Shown piece by piece: positions 25,423-33,347 of a stretch of 41,332 bases of DNA (positions within the stretch are counted from its first letter, which is position 1; each line of letters begins with the position of its first letter). The translations under genes and the position numbers were made by a program. Below the pieces are notes generated by a model that was not told the DNA's origin, did no database searches, and was given only the letters and a program-made list of their open reading frames with translations. This DNA comes from Chloroflexaceae bacterium (GTDB lineage: Bacteria; Chloroflexota; Chloroflexia; Chloroflexales; Chloroflexaceae). The stretch is taken from assembly GCA_012031225.1 (NCBI GenBank), contig JAAUTZ010000024.1, positions 1 through 41,332 of the forward strand. Direction: 5' to 3'.

Positions 25423-26868
25423 ATGGATGATCGGGTGGTCAATTTTGTGGCAGCACTGCGGGCGGCCGGCGTGCGGGTGAGTGTCGCCGAGAGTGCCGAT
25501 GCGCTACGGGCGATTGAGAGTGCAGGCATCACCGATAAGGATCTCTTCCGCTCGGCGTTGCAGGCGACGCTGGTCAAGGATGTGCGCTGCATCCCCGAAT
25601 TCCAGCGGCTGTTCCCGCTCTATTTCGATGTCAACCCGCCCCCGCCGATGCAGCAGATGGGGCAGGGCAGCGGTCGCCCGCTTACGCCGGAGGAGCAGCA
25701 ACAGCTCCAGCAGCTGCTTCAGCAGATGCTGGCCGGCATGTCGCCGCAGCAGCTGGCCCAGCTCTTTCAGGCGATGATGCAGGGACAAGCGATGGACAGC
25801 GAGCAACTGCGCCAGATGATGCAGGCCATGCTGCAACAGCCGGGGCAGTTTCAGCCCGGCCGCTATGGGCGCAGCCCGCAGCAGATGCAGCGCATGCAGA
25901 TGCGCCTCGCGCAGCAGGCGATGCAAGCCGAGCAGCTTGAGGCGATGCTGCAAGACCTGCTGCAACAGCTACGCGAGGCGGGTATGGACGAGTCCGCGCT
26001 GCGTGAGATTGAGGCGACGGCCCGCGCCAATCAGCAAGCCCTCGCCGAGCAGATCGCGCAGGAGCTGCGCGAGCAGATGCTCAACGCCATGCAACAGGGC
26101 GATGGGCAAACGCCCTTCGATCAATTGCTCGACCGCCCCTTTGAATACTTCGATGGGCGCGACATGGAGGATATGCGCCGCGTGGTGGCGCGGCTTGCGG
26201 CTCGCCTGCGCTCGCGGGCGGCTCTGCGCCAACGGCGCGGGCGCACGGGGACACTGGATGCCAAACGCACTATCCGCCAGAGTATGCGCTATGGTGGGGT
26301 GCCCTTCCAGATCTATCACCGCCACCGCCACTTGAAGCCAAAGCTGCTGGTCTTGATTGACCGCAGCGAGTCCACCCGTGAGGTGACGCGCTTCCTGCTG
26401 ATGCTGATCTATGCCCTACAGGATCAGGTCAGCCGCACGCGCTGTTTCGCCTTCATTGATGACTTGACCGACATCAGCACCTATTTCGCTGAGAGCCGCC
26501 CCGAACAGGCGATTGAGCAGATCCTCAATGAGGTGCGTTCGCGGCGTTCCTACAGCACCGATTTGGGCAACAGCTTGGGCACCTTGGTGGATGATTACTT
26601 CGGCTGCGTAGATCGGCGCACCACCGTGATCGTGCTGGGCGATGGGCGCAACAATCACAACGATCCGAACCTCGCCGCGTTTGGGCAGATCAAGCAACGG
26701 GCCAAGCGCATGGTCTGGTTCAATCCAGAGCCGCCGCATCTGTGGGGCGTGTATGATCCCGGCTCGCTCAGCAGCGATATGCTGGAGTATGCCGCGCTGT
26801 GCGATGCTGTGCATCATGTGAGCAATCCGCGCCAACTGATGGATGCGGTGGATACGCTGTTTGACTAG
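25423..26868 (+). CDS. VWA-domain protein (CoxE-like), partner of the MoxR ATPase
   Basis: A 481-residue cytoplasmic protein. The N-terminal 70 residues (AALRAAGVRVSVAESADALR) match CoxE/YehP-like VWA proteins. Residues about 75-235 are extremely rich in Gln and Met (QQQLQQLLQQMLAGM and similar), predicted helical or coiled coil. The C-terminal VWA domain has the MIDAS motif DRSES (D313, S315, S317) in LVLIDRSESTREV, with supporting motifs YSTDLGNSLG and VIVLGDGRNNHND. VWA proteins bind clients through a divalent metal while the AAA+ partner supplies force. It sits 24 bases after the ATPase gene and 16 before the Nudix gene. Confidence 0.9.
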   Translation: MDDRVVNFVAALRAAGVRVSVAESADALRAIESAGITDKDLFRSALQATLVKDVRCIPEFQRLFPLYFDVNPPPPMQQMGQGSGRPLTPEEQQQLQQLLQQMLAGMSPQQLAQLFQAMMQGQAMDSEQLRQMMQAMLQQPGQFQPGRYGRSPQQMQRMQMRLAQQAMQAEQLEAMLQDLLQQLREAGMDESALREIEATARANQQALAEQIAQELREQMLNAMQQGDGQTPFDQLLDRPFEYFDGRDMEDMRRVVARLAARLRSRAALRQRRGRTGTLDAKRTIRQSMRYGGVPFQIYHRHRHLKPKLLVLIDRSESTREVTRFLLMLIYALQDQVSRTRCFAFIDDLTDISTYFAESRPEQAIEQILNEVRSRRSYSTDLGNSLGTLVDDYFGCVDRRTTVIVLGDGRNNHNDPNLAAFGQIKQRAKRMVWFNPEPPHLWGVYDPGSLSSDMLEYAALCDAVHHVSNPRQLMDAVDTLFD

Positions 26869-26884
26869 GCCCACAGGAGCATGT

Positions 26885-27442
26885 ATGGCGGAGGCGATGC
26901 CTGCGCTGCCCACGCCGGATCAGTATCCGGCGGTGTATCAGTTCAAGTTCTGCCCACTCGATGCCACCCCGCTGATCCGCCAGCTGAAGCACGGGCTGCC
27001 GCGCCTCTGCTGCCCAGCGTGTGGGTGGGTCTGGTATCCGAATCCGAGTATCTCAGCGACGGTGATTGTTGAGCACGCGGGCGGGATTGTGCTAGCACGG
27101 CGGGCCCTCCCGCCGGATGTGGGCATCTGGCATCTGCCGATTGGCCACATCGAATTTGGCGAACAGCCCGAAGCCGCTGCCATCCGTGAGGTGTACGAAG
27201 AGACGGGCTTGGAGATTGCCGAGCTACGCTTCTTGACGTATGAGCTTAGCCCCTCGTATGCTGATAGCCGGATGTTCTATATCGTGTTTGGCTTTGTCGG
27301 GCGGGCGGTGGGGGGCACACTCCAGCCCACCGCTGAGTCGAGCGAGGTGGCGGTGGTGCCGCTCGCCGAGCTACCCGAACTGAAGTGGCGTAGCCAGCGC
27401 AAAACTGTGGCGGCATATCGGGCTATGCTCACCGGCAGCTAG
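26885..27442 (+). CDS. Nudix hydrolase with N-terminal zinc ribbon
   Basis: A 185-residue protein with AGGAG ahead of ATG 26885. The N-terminal segment has paired cysteines (FCPLDATPL, CCPACGWVWYPNP), like the zinc ribbon of NADH pyrophosphatase-type Nudix enzymes, but the first pair has only one Cys. The Nudix box is complete, from G87 in GHIEFGEQ through IREVYEETGLEI. Such enzymes hydrolyse nucleoside diphosphates linked to another group. The substrate is not clear. It is the third gene of the MoxR-VWA unit, which could be a coincidence of position. Confidence 0.9.
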   Translation: MAEAMPALPTPDQYPAVYQFKFCPLDATPLIRQLKHGLPRLCCPACGWVWYPNPSISATVIVEHAGGIVLARRALPPDVGIWHLPIGHIEFGEQPEAAAIREVYEETGLEIAELRFLTYELSPSYADSRMFYIVFGFVGRAVGGTLQPTAESSEVAVVPLAELPELKWRSQRKTVAAYRAMLTGS

Positions 27443-27510
27443 GCAACCCCCCACCCCGAAGCGCACGAAAAACAATCACGTCTGGAGCGTTGCAGAGCGC
27501 ACGCAAGCTG

Positions 27511-28854
27511 CTAGCCAACGGGGGTAGGCTCTGGCGGAGGCGGGGCTGCGCCAGAGATAATCAGGCGCAAGCTCCACGCGAGTTGCGCGTCGTAGCACTC
27601 CTGCTCGGCAGTCGCACCCTCTTGCACACACGGCACCCGATGCTCCGCATCTTGCGATTCAGCGACAATATGCTCTGGTGTGATGCCGATCTCGTGGATG
27701 ACCTGCTTGGCGGGCGTGAGCCATTCGGCAATGGTGATCCGCACGCTACTGCCGTCGCGCAGTTGGTGGATATTCTGGACTGAGCCTTTGCCAAAGCTGG
27801 TCTCACCGAGTAGCATCGTCTGGGGGCGTTGATCGCGCAAGGCTCCCGCGACAATCTCGGCGGCACTTGCCGAGCGACCATTGATCAGGACGACGAGCGG
27901 CACGGGCGGGACGCGCACATCGCTTGCGCCAGAGATCGTGCGAAACTCCTTTAGCTCGCCCCCGCGTAGCTGTTCATACAAGGCTGTGCCGGTGTAGAAT
28001 CGCCCTAGCACCTCCTGCGCGGTGGTTAGCAAGCCGCCCGGATTGTTACGCAGATCGAGCACCACCGCTGTCGGTTGTTGCGGCAGTAGTTCACGCAGGG
28101 CTTCATCTAGCTCGCCCGCTGTTGTCGCCTTAAATTCGGAGAGCTGGATGTAGGCGATCTGGTTCTCCAGCATGCGGGCATTCACGCTAATCAGGGGCAC
28201 TTCGTCGCGCTGGATGTCTACCTCGAAGGTGCGCTGCTCGGATGGGCGGGTGAGCGTCAGGCGTACCGTGCTGCCTTTAGGGCCACGGATTTGGCGGGCA
28301 ACGGCCTGCATCGCCTCGGCCTCGCTCAGTCCGACGATCAGATCAGCGACGCGCTGCCCATCCACCTGCTCAATCACATCGCCGGATAGCAAGCCCGCCT
28401 GCATCGCGGGTGAGCCACGAATCGGGCGATCTACCAGCACTGCGCCATTCTCGACGCGCATGTACACGCCGATCCCCTCGAATTTGCCCTGTAACGATTC
28501 GCGGCTGCGCGAGGCATCTTCTGGCTCTTGGAAGATGGTGTATTGATCGTCGAGTGCGCCGAGCATACCCCGAATCGAGCCATAGACCATGCCCTGTTGA
28601 TCGAGCGGCTCGGTGTAGTAGAATTCACGCTCCACGAGTCGCCACACATCCCAATACACGCCAAACTGATCGCTGGCACTGACCGGTGGGGGCTGAGTTC
28701 CAAGCGGGGCACTGCTATTTGGGACGGTAACGAAGCGGTTGGGCACAAGTCCGTTGGACGAACTTGCGAGCATCCAGCCGCTCAAGAAGGCAAGCAGGCT
28801 AGCCATAAACAGGACAACTATCCCGATCAGAAATGCGTGTGTACGCTGGATCAT
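27511..28854 (-). CDS. S41 C-terminal processing peptidase with PDZ domain
   Basis: A 447-residue protein. ATG 28854 is chosen over 28890 because GGAG lies 8 bases before it and the membrane anchor starts there. Residues 7-28 form a signal anchor (FLIGIVVLFMASLLAFL). A helical N-terminal part (YWDVWRLVEREFYY) is followed by PDZ (about 125-215; GIGVYMRVENGAVLV, AGLLSGDVIEQVDG) and the protease core with VVLDLRNNPGGLL, nucleophile S328 in GRSASAAE and K356 in TSFGKGS. CTP-type proteases cut exported proteins from the C terminus in the extracytoplasmic space. rsmE and manA upstream are on the same strand. Confidence 0.93.
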   Translation of the reverse strand: MIQRTHAFLIGIVVLFMASLLAFLSGWMLASSSNGLVPNRFVTVPNSSAPLGTQPPPVSASDQFGVYWDVWRLVEREFYYTEPLDQQGMVYGSIRGMLGALDDQYTIFQEPEDASRSRESLQGKFEGIGVYMRVENGAVLVDRPIRGSPAMQAGLLSGDVIEQVDGQRVADLIVGLSEAEAMQAVARQIRGPKGSTVRLTLTRPSEQRTFEVDIQRDEVPLISVNARMLENQIAYIQLSEFKATTAGELDEALRELLPQQPTAVVLDLRNNPGGLLTTAQEVLGRFYTGTALYEQLRGGELKEFRTISGASDVRVPPVPLVVLINGRSASAAEIVAGALRDQRPQTMLLGETSFGKGSVQNIHQLRDGSSVRITIAEWLTPAKQVIHEIGITPEHIVAESQDAEHRVPCVQEGATAEQECYDAQLAWSLRLIISGAAPPPPEPTPVG

Positions 28855-28905
28855 AAGACCTACTCCCAACGCCGGACGATGGATGCCCAAGCTGGCAGGT
28901 TGCCC

Positions 28906-29712
28906 CTATGCCATTGGCTCCGGTTCCCATTCATAAAGGATTGCGGCAGCAGCAACCAGTGGAGCTGTTTCAGCCCGGAGAATGCGTGTACCTAATGATA
29001 CCGGTATGATACCACGTCTTAATCCGGCTGTCAGTTCTTCAGGGGTAATCCCGCCTTCCGAGCCACTCAGCACGGCGATCTGGCGGGGGGCGAGCGGGGC
29101 AGGTGCGGCAAGCTGGCGCAGCGTTGAGCGCAGGCTTGGTGTGGGCGGGGCAGGAGTGGGGGCAGCGGGCGCGGCGGTCTGTGGTCCTTCCCACAGCAGC
29201 AGGGTGGGCACATCGGGGGGCAGGGTGGCATACACCTGTGCAATCGGCTGCGGCGCGTGCAGCGTGGGCAATACTCCCCGACAAGCCTGTTCGGCGGCTT
29301 CGCGGATGATGCGCTGCCAGCGTTCCTGCTTGCGTGCGCCGGTCTGCTCACTGGCTTGGGTGCGCTGCCAGAGCACGGGCACGAACGTGGCTACCCCGAT
29401 CTCGGTGCCCTTCTGCAACAGCCACTCAAAGCGTTCAGCACGCATCAGCCCAACATACAGCGTAATATCGGTATCGGCTTCGCCGCCGGCGGCCATGCGC
29501 TCGGCGAGTTGCACCTGCACCGCAGTGCGTGAGATCTGGGTGAGCGTAGCCACTGCTGCATGCCCTTGCCCATCCAGCAGCAGCAGCTGATCGCCCGTGT
29601 GCAGGCGTAGCACGCGGCTGATCTGATGGACCAGATCGGCATCAGTAAGCGTTGCCTGCGCTGCCGTGAGCGTTGCTGGGGGCACGAAGAAGCGGTAGGT
29701 GTTGCTAATCAC
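28906..29712 (-). CDS. rsmE: 16S rRNA (uracil-1498-N3) methyltransferase
   Basis: A 268-residue SPOUT-family enzyme that methylates U1498 of 16S rRNA. It has an N-terminal PUA-like domain (HQISRVLRLHTGDQLLLLDG) and the SPOUT knot: KGTEIGVATFVPVLWQRT, IREAAEQACRG, LSGSEGGITPEEL and VSLGTRILRAETAPL. The common IGPEGG motif reads SGSEGG here. A Pro/Ala-rich insertion of about 25 residues (about 180-205) precedes that motif. The start is GTG 29712; no strong ribosome binding site is seen. Confidence 0.9.
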   Translation of the reverse strand: MISNTYRFFVPPATLTAAQATLTDADLVHQISRVLRLHTGDQLLLLDGQGHAAVATLTQISRTAVQVQLAERMAAGGEADTDITLYVGLMRAERFEWLLQKGTEIGVATFVPVLWQRTQASEQTGARKQERWQRIIREAAEQACRGVLPTLHAPQPIAQVYATLPPDVPTLLLWEGPQTAAPAAPTPAPPTPSLRSTLRQLAAPAPLAPRQIAVLSGSEGGITPEELTAGLRRGIIPVSLGTRILRAETAPLVAAAAILYEWEPEPMA

Positions 29713-29741
29713 GGAATTGGATGACGGAGCCTAGCCCGGTC

Positions 29742-30761
29742 CTAGCCCGGAATGAACACGCGCAACACGCGGGCTGGTGCTGGGCTAGCTAAGTGGCACG
29801 CGCCGAGTTGGGCCGGGAGCACCACCGATGCCCCGTAGGCGAGGGGCAATGAGCCGCCGCCCCACTCCAGCGTCACGCTACCCTCAATCACCGTCAGGAT
29901 TTCGAGCGTCGCTGGATTGACCTCCCACGCAACCCCGCGAGCGGCGGTCAGGTTCCAGCGTTCCAGCGTGAAGAAGGGGCAGGTAGTTAGGCGCACCCGT
30001 GACCCATCCGGCTCAATCGGGTAGGGGTCTTGGGGCATAAACGTAGCCCTTGAAAAGTCAATCACATCGAGGGCTTTATCAATGTGCAGCTCACGCGGCT
30101 GACCTGTCTTGGTATCCTGCCGCCCATAATCATACACGCGGTAGGTCAGATCCGATTTCTGCTGCACCTCGTACAGCAGTACGCCCGCATTGATCGCGTG
30201 GATCGTTCCGGCCGGCACAAGGATGGTATCATCCTTCCGCACCCCGACAAAGCGGAGCATCGTCTCGCAGGCATCGTTGGCGAGGGCATCGGCGAAGATC
30301 CGGGGCGTGGTGGCTTCGAGCAAGCCGTGAATGATGGTTGCACCGGGGCGGGTATCAAGAATGTACCACGCTTCGGTCTTGCCGTGAAAGCCGCTATCGG
30401 CTTCACGGGTGTGGGCGTAGGCATCATCTGGGTGGACTTGGATCGAGATGTTCTGATTCACATCAAGGAACTTGATGAGCAATGGGAAGTCTACCCCATA
30501 GTGGGCAAACGAGCGCGTCCCGATCAGCTGTGGCCCAAGCTGCTGGGTCACGCTGGCGAGGCTCTGCCCAGCCCAGATCCCATTCAGCACCACGTTCTGT
30601 TCGTAGACGAGCCACGCTTCGCCAATCGGTTGGCTTGGTTCGCTTGGGTTAACAACGGCTGCGTCGCCTGCGCCGAATAGCTCAGGTAGCCGCTGCCCGC
30701 CCCAGATACGCGGCACAAGCTGATGTTGGATCTGTAATGGGTAGAGTTCTTGATCCGCCAC
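29742..30761 (-). CDS. manA: Mannose-6-phosphate isomerase, class I
   Basis: A 339-residue cupin-type enzyme that interconverts mannose 6-phosphate and fructose 6-phosphate. GTG 30761 is chosen because GGAAGGGGG lies 5 bases upstream and the family sequence (YPLQIQHQLVPRIWGGQRL) begins there; a frame back to 30983 would overlap the divergent rnhA. Zinc ligands are in ISIQVHPDD, GKTEAWYIL and PAGTIHAI. The C-terminal cupin (EILTVIEGSVTLEWGG) is complete. It supplies mannose for cell-surface sugars. rsmE follows after 29 bases. Confidence 0.92.
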   Translation of the reverse strand: MADQELYPLQIQHQLVPRIWGGQRLPELFGAGDAAVVNPSEPSQPIGEAWLVYEQNVVLNGIWAGQSLASVTQQLGPQLIGTRSFAHYGVDFPLLIKFLDVNQNISIQVHPDDAYAHTREADSGFHGKTEAWYILDTRPGATIIHGLLEATTPRIFADALANDACETMLRFVGVRKDDTILVPAGTIHAINAGVLLYEVQQKSDLTYRVYDYGRQDTKTGQPRELHIDKALDVIDFSRATFMPQDPYPIEPDGSRVRLTTCPFFTLERWNLTAARGVAWEVNPATLEILTVIEGSVTLEWGGGSLPLAYGASVVLPAQLGACHLASPAPARVLRVFIPG

Positions 30762-30861
30762 ACACGCCCCCTTCCACTTTGCGGTATCATACCAGCAGAG
30801 TCCAAAACTTGATCTTGGTTGAATTGTAGCATATTCCGGCAGAAGCGAAGGAGCCGCGGTG

Positions 30862-31542
30862 ATGATCACACTGATTACGGATGGGGCGTGTCGTGGCAAT
30901 CCGGGGGCGGGCGGCTGGGCCGTGCTGATCCACACCACCGATGGGCGCGTGCAGGAATTTGGCGGGGCGGTTGCGGCTACCACGAATAATCGGATGGAGT
31001 TGCAGGCGGTGATCGAAGGCCTGCGCCGCGTTGCTCCCGATGCGCCTGTGACAGTGGTGAGTGATAGCCGCTACGTGGTGGATACAGCCCAACGCTGGAT
31101 TGAGCGCGGGCGCATCCCTGACACAGCCGCGAATGCTGATCAGTGGGCGGAGTTGCTTGAGCTAGCGGGCACACGGGTGCAGTGGCAGCGGGTGGCTGGG
31201 CACGCCGGGCATGCCCTCAATGAACGGGCGGATCAGATCGCCCACGCCCATGCCAATGGGCGCACGCCGCCGCCCACGCCGGCACTCCCGCTCGATGATG
31301 CGGCGCAGGCCGCGGATACGGCCTTGGTGCAGGCAGTTGCCGCTGTGCGTCCAGCGGGGCAGACCTACCTCAGCCTTGTGCGGGGGCAGCTCAAACGCCA
31401 CCTGACGTGGGATGACTGCAAGCAGCGCGTGGAAGGGGTGAGCGGCGCACGCTACAAGAAGTGCCGCACGGCCCAAGAGGAGCTACATACCGTGCGGGGC
31501 TGGGGCATTGCCCCCGATGTGCTGCGCCAGCCGTTGCGCTAA
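30862..31542 (+). CDS. rnhA: Ribonuclease HI with C-terminal hybrid-binding-like domain
   Basis: A 226-residue protein. AAGGAG lies 8 bases before ATG 30862; GTG 30859 is an alternative start. RNase HI residues are complete: D7 (TDGACRGNPG), E46 (NNRMELQAV), D68 (VVSDSRYVV), H117 region and D124 (HALNERADQIA). It cuts the RNA strand of RNA-DNA hybrids. After a Pro/Ala linker (about 135-165), residues about 168-215 read YLSLVRGQL, LTWDDCKQRVEG, GARYKKCRTAQE, which is the pattern of the RNase H1 hybrid-binding / viroplasmin domain. That domain is usually at the N terminus. manA is divergent. Confidence 0.93.
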   Translation: MITLITDGACRGNPGAGGWAVLIHTTDGRVQEFGGAVAATTNNRMELQAVIEGLRRVAPDAPVTVVSDSRYVVDTAQRWIERGRIPDTAANADQWAELLELAGTRVQWQRVAGHAGHALNERADQIAHAHANGRTPPPTPALPLDDAAQAADTALVQAVAAVRPAGQTYLSLVRGQLKRHLTWDDCKQRVEGVSGARYKKCRTAQEELHTVRGWGIAPDVLRQPLR

Positions 31543-31545
31543 CGG

Positions 31546-31557
31546 GGTAGATCTACC
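31546..31557. repeat. 12-bp perfect palindrome after rnhA
   Basis: GGTAGATCTACC begins three bases after the rnhA stop codon. It may be part of a regulatory or terminator element for the next gene; no T tract follows. Confidence 0.35.
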
Positions 31558-31676
31558 GTAGCGAGCTGTAGCAAAACTGGTTGAAATTGGTATACTGCAT
31601 ACATCAAGAATTTTACGAAGCCATGCTGAGAACATCAATATGACTGCCCTAGCACACTGAGAACACTGGCACTACA

Positions 31677-33212
31677 ATGCACGTATTGCTCAACAATCAA
31701 CCAATTCAAGATGGACAGGTACTCCTTGCGCGTCAGCTGCTTACCTTCACCTATCAGCCGCCGCCGGGCGTGCAGCCCGTGTTGCTGCTCACCACAAGCA
31801 ACCTTGTGCGGCCTATGCCGACCCGCCACGCTGCCCACGAACTGTGGTATTGGTACTGGCATCCACTTGATTATACGGGGGTGGTCCAAGTCACACTGCT
31901 GCACACGCAGGCTGAGGGGCAGGCCCCCGTGAGCATGTGGCAGGTGCGGGTGCTGCCGCAGCACCTCGATCAGCAGCACTACCAACGCCTGCTAGAGGAT
32001 GTCCACCACACCGCGCACGGCTTGCTGTATGCGTTAGGGCATAGCACCGTCGGTGCAGGGCTAGCGGCAGAGCCACCGCCAGATCCTGCTGTGCCGCCCA
32101 ATCTGTTGGAAGCGGCGTGCGCCTTTGTGCAGGTGCATCTGGCGACGTTGGAGCAGATTAGCACGCAGCTGGACACTGCGCCGCCAAGCGTAGTCCAACC
32201 AACGCTGCGCCGCACGGATACCGCCCACGCCCGCCGCTTTGATCGCCTCGCACGGCTTGATCTGCTGCCTAGCCCGCCCCAGCATACCCTTCCCGCAGTG
32301 CCCGCCCACGTCTACGAAACGATCCCCGCCCACACCCCCGATGGAGCAGTGCTAGGCTTGGTGCGCCATCTGCTGGATCTGCTCTGGCAGTATAGCAACA
32401 CGTTCCGTGATATTCTGTTTTCCGCCCGCATCGCCCCGTCTCACCCGCTGCTCCAGCAGCTCACCCATGCCCACCAACGCTTGCAGCACCTGCGCCAGCA
32501 GCCCCGTTTCGCTGGAGCCGTGCCCCGTAGCGAATGGCAGTGCTCCTCGCAGCAGATGCAGTACAATCCACTCTACCGGCAAATCTACCAGTGCTGGCAA
32601 GCCCTGCGCCAGCCACCCACGCTTAGCCTTGCTGCCCCCCAGATGCAGCTCCCGATCCACGATCTGCCGCGCCTGTATGAATACTGGTGCGTGTTGCAAG
32701 TGCTACAGGCAATCACCCAGATTGAAGCGATCCAGATCCACACCCAGCAACTCTTTCGCCCCGCACCACTCCGTGCGTGGCAGGTGCGCTTCGCAACGGA
32801 TGCCCCGCTCCTCACGGCGCAATGGCACGATGCCACCCTGCGGCTGTGGTATCAGCCGCGCTACACCCCTACCAGCACACCCTATACCTCACTCGATCAT
32901 CAGACCCACATTCCCGACCTTGTGCTGGAACAGACCAGACCCGAACAGCCGCCGCGCCTGCTCGTTCTGGATGCCAAATACCGCCTCGATCCGCAGGGAG
33001 CCATCCCTACCGCTACGCTCGGCGATGCCTACACCTATCTGAGCGGCATCGGCACGGCGGATGGGCAGCGCATCGTGTCGGCGGTGTTGTTGCTGTATCC
33101 CGGCCTCAGTGGGGCATTGTTGCGCTATGTCAGTGGCGTGGGTACGGTTGCGCTCTTGCCAGCCCAAACCGACGGGCTACGGCGGGGTATCTGGGCAACG
33201 CTGACAAGCTAG
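31677..33212 (+). CDS. DUF2357-type protein with PD-(D/E)XK nuclease domain (McrC/LlaJI-like), orphan
   Basis: A 511-residue protein. The N-terminal half has beta-rich text typical of DUF2357 (LLLTTSNLVRPMPTRHAAHE, YTGVVQVTLLHT) and a helical middle (residues about 140-310). The C-terminal part has LPRLYEYWCVLQVLQAI, then D414 in HIPDLVLE and D432-A433-K434 in LLVLDAKYRLD, a PD-(D/E)XK nuclease centre. Proteins of this kind are the nuclease partner of an McrB-like GTPase or AAA+ ATPase in modification-dependent restriction. None is adjacent: the neighbours are rnhA and serA. There is no clear ribosome binding site before ATG 31677. It may be a stand-alone nuclease or a lost-partner remnant. 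Confidence 0.78.
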   Translation: MHVLLNNQPIQDGQVLLARQLLTFTYQPPPGVQPVLLLTTSNLVRPMPTRHAAHELWYWYWHPLDYTGVVQVTLLHTQAEGQAPVSMWQVRVLPQHLDQQHYQRLLEDVHHTAHGLLYALGHSTVGAGLAAEPPPDPAVPPNLLEAACAFVQVHLATLEQISTQLDTAPPSVVQPTLRRTDTAHARRFDRLARLDLLPSPPQHTLPAVPAHVYETIPAHTPDGAVLGLVRHLLDLLWQYSNTFRDILFSARIAPSHPLLQQLTHAHQRLQHLRQQPRFAGAVPRSEWQCSSQQMQYNPLYRQIYQCWQALRQPPTLSLAAPQMQLPIHDLPRLYEYWCVLQVLQAITQIEAIQIHTQQLFRPAPLRAWQVRFATDAPLLTAQWHDATLRLWYQPRYTPTSTPYTSLDHQTHIPDLVLEQTRPEQPPRLLVLDAKYRLDPQGAIPTATLGDAYTYLSGIGTADGQRIVSAVLLLYPGLSGALLRYVSGVGTVALLPAQTDGLRRGIWATLTS

Positions 33213-33240
33213 CCCCTGCAACGGCTGCGGTTAGACCGTG

Positions 33241-33246
33241 TATAAT
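33241..33246 (+). promoter_or_regulatory. -10 box upstream of serA
   Basis: A perfect TATAAT at 33241-33246, 102 bases before the serA start. The -35 region is weak (TGCAAC at 33217-33222). Confidence 0.45.
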
Positions 33247-33347
33247 AGAGCCTCAGAGCATGGCTCGGCGGCTAGCTCCCGATCTGGAGTGCAAGGCGAG
33301 TATGGGCCGCGATGTTGATGAACCGATGGAGAGGAACAGCAGCTACA

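Noticed and set aside
30762-30983. Longer manA start at 30983
   Set aside because: It would overlap rnhA, has no ribosome binding site, and manA homology begins at GTG 30761.
31677-33212. Complete McrBC-type restriction system
   Set aside because: Only the nuclease-like subunit is present; no motor protein gene is adjacent.
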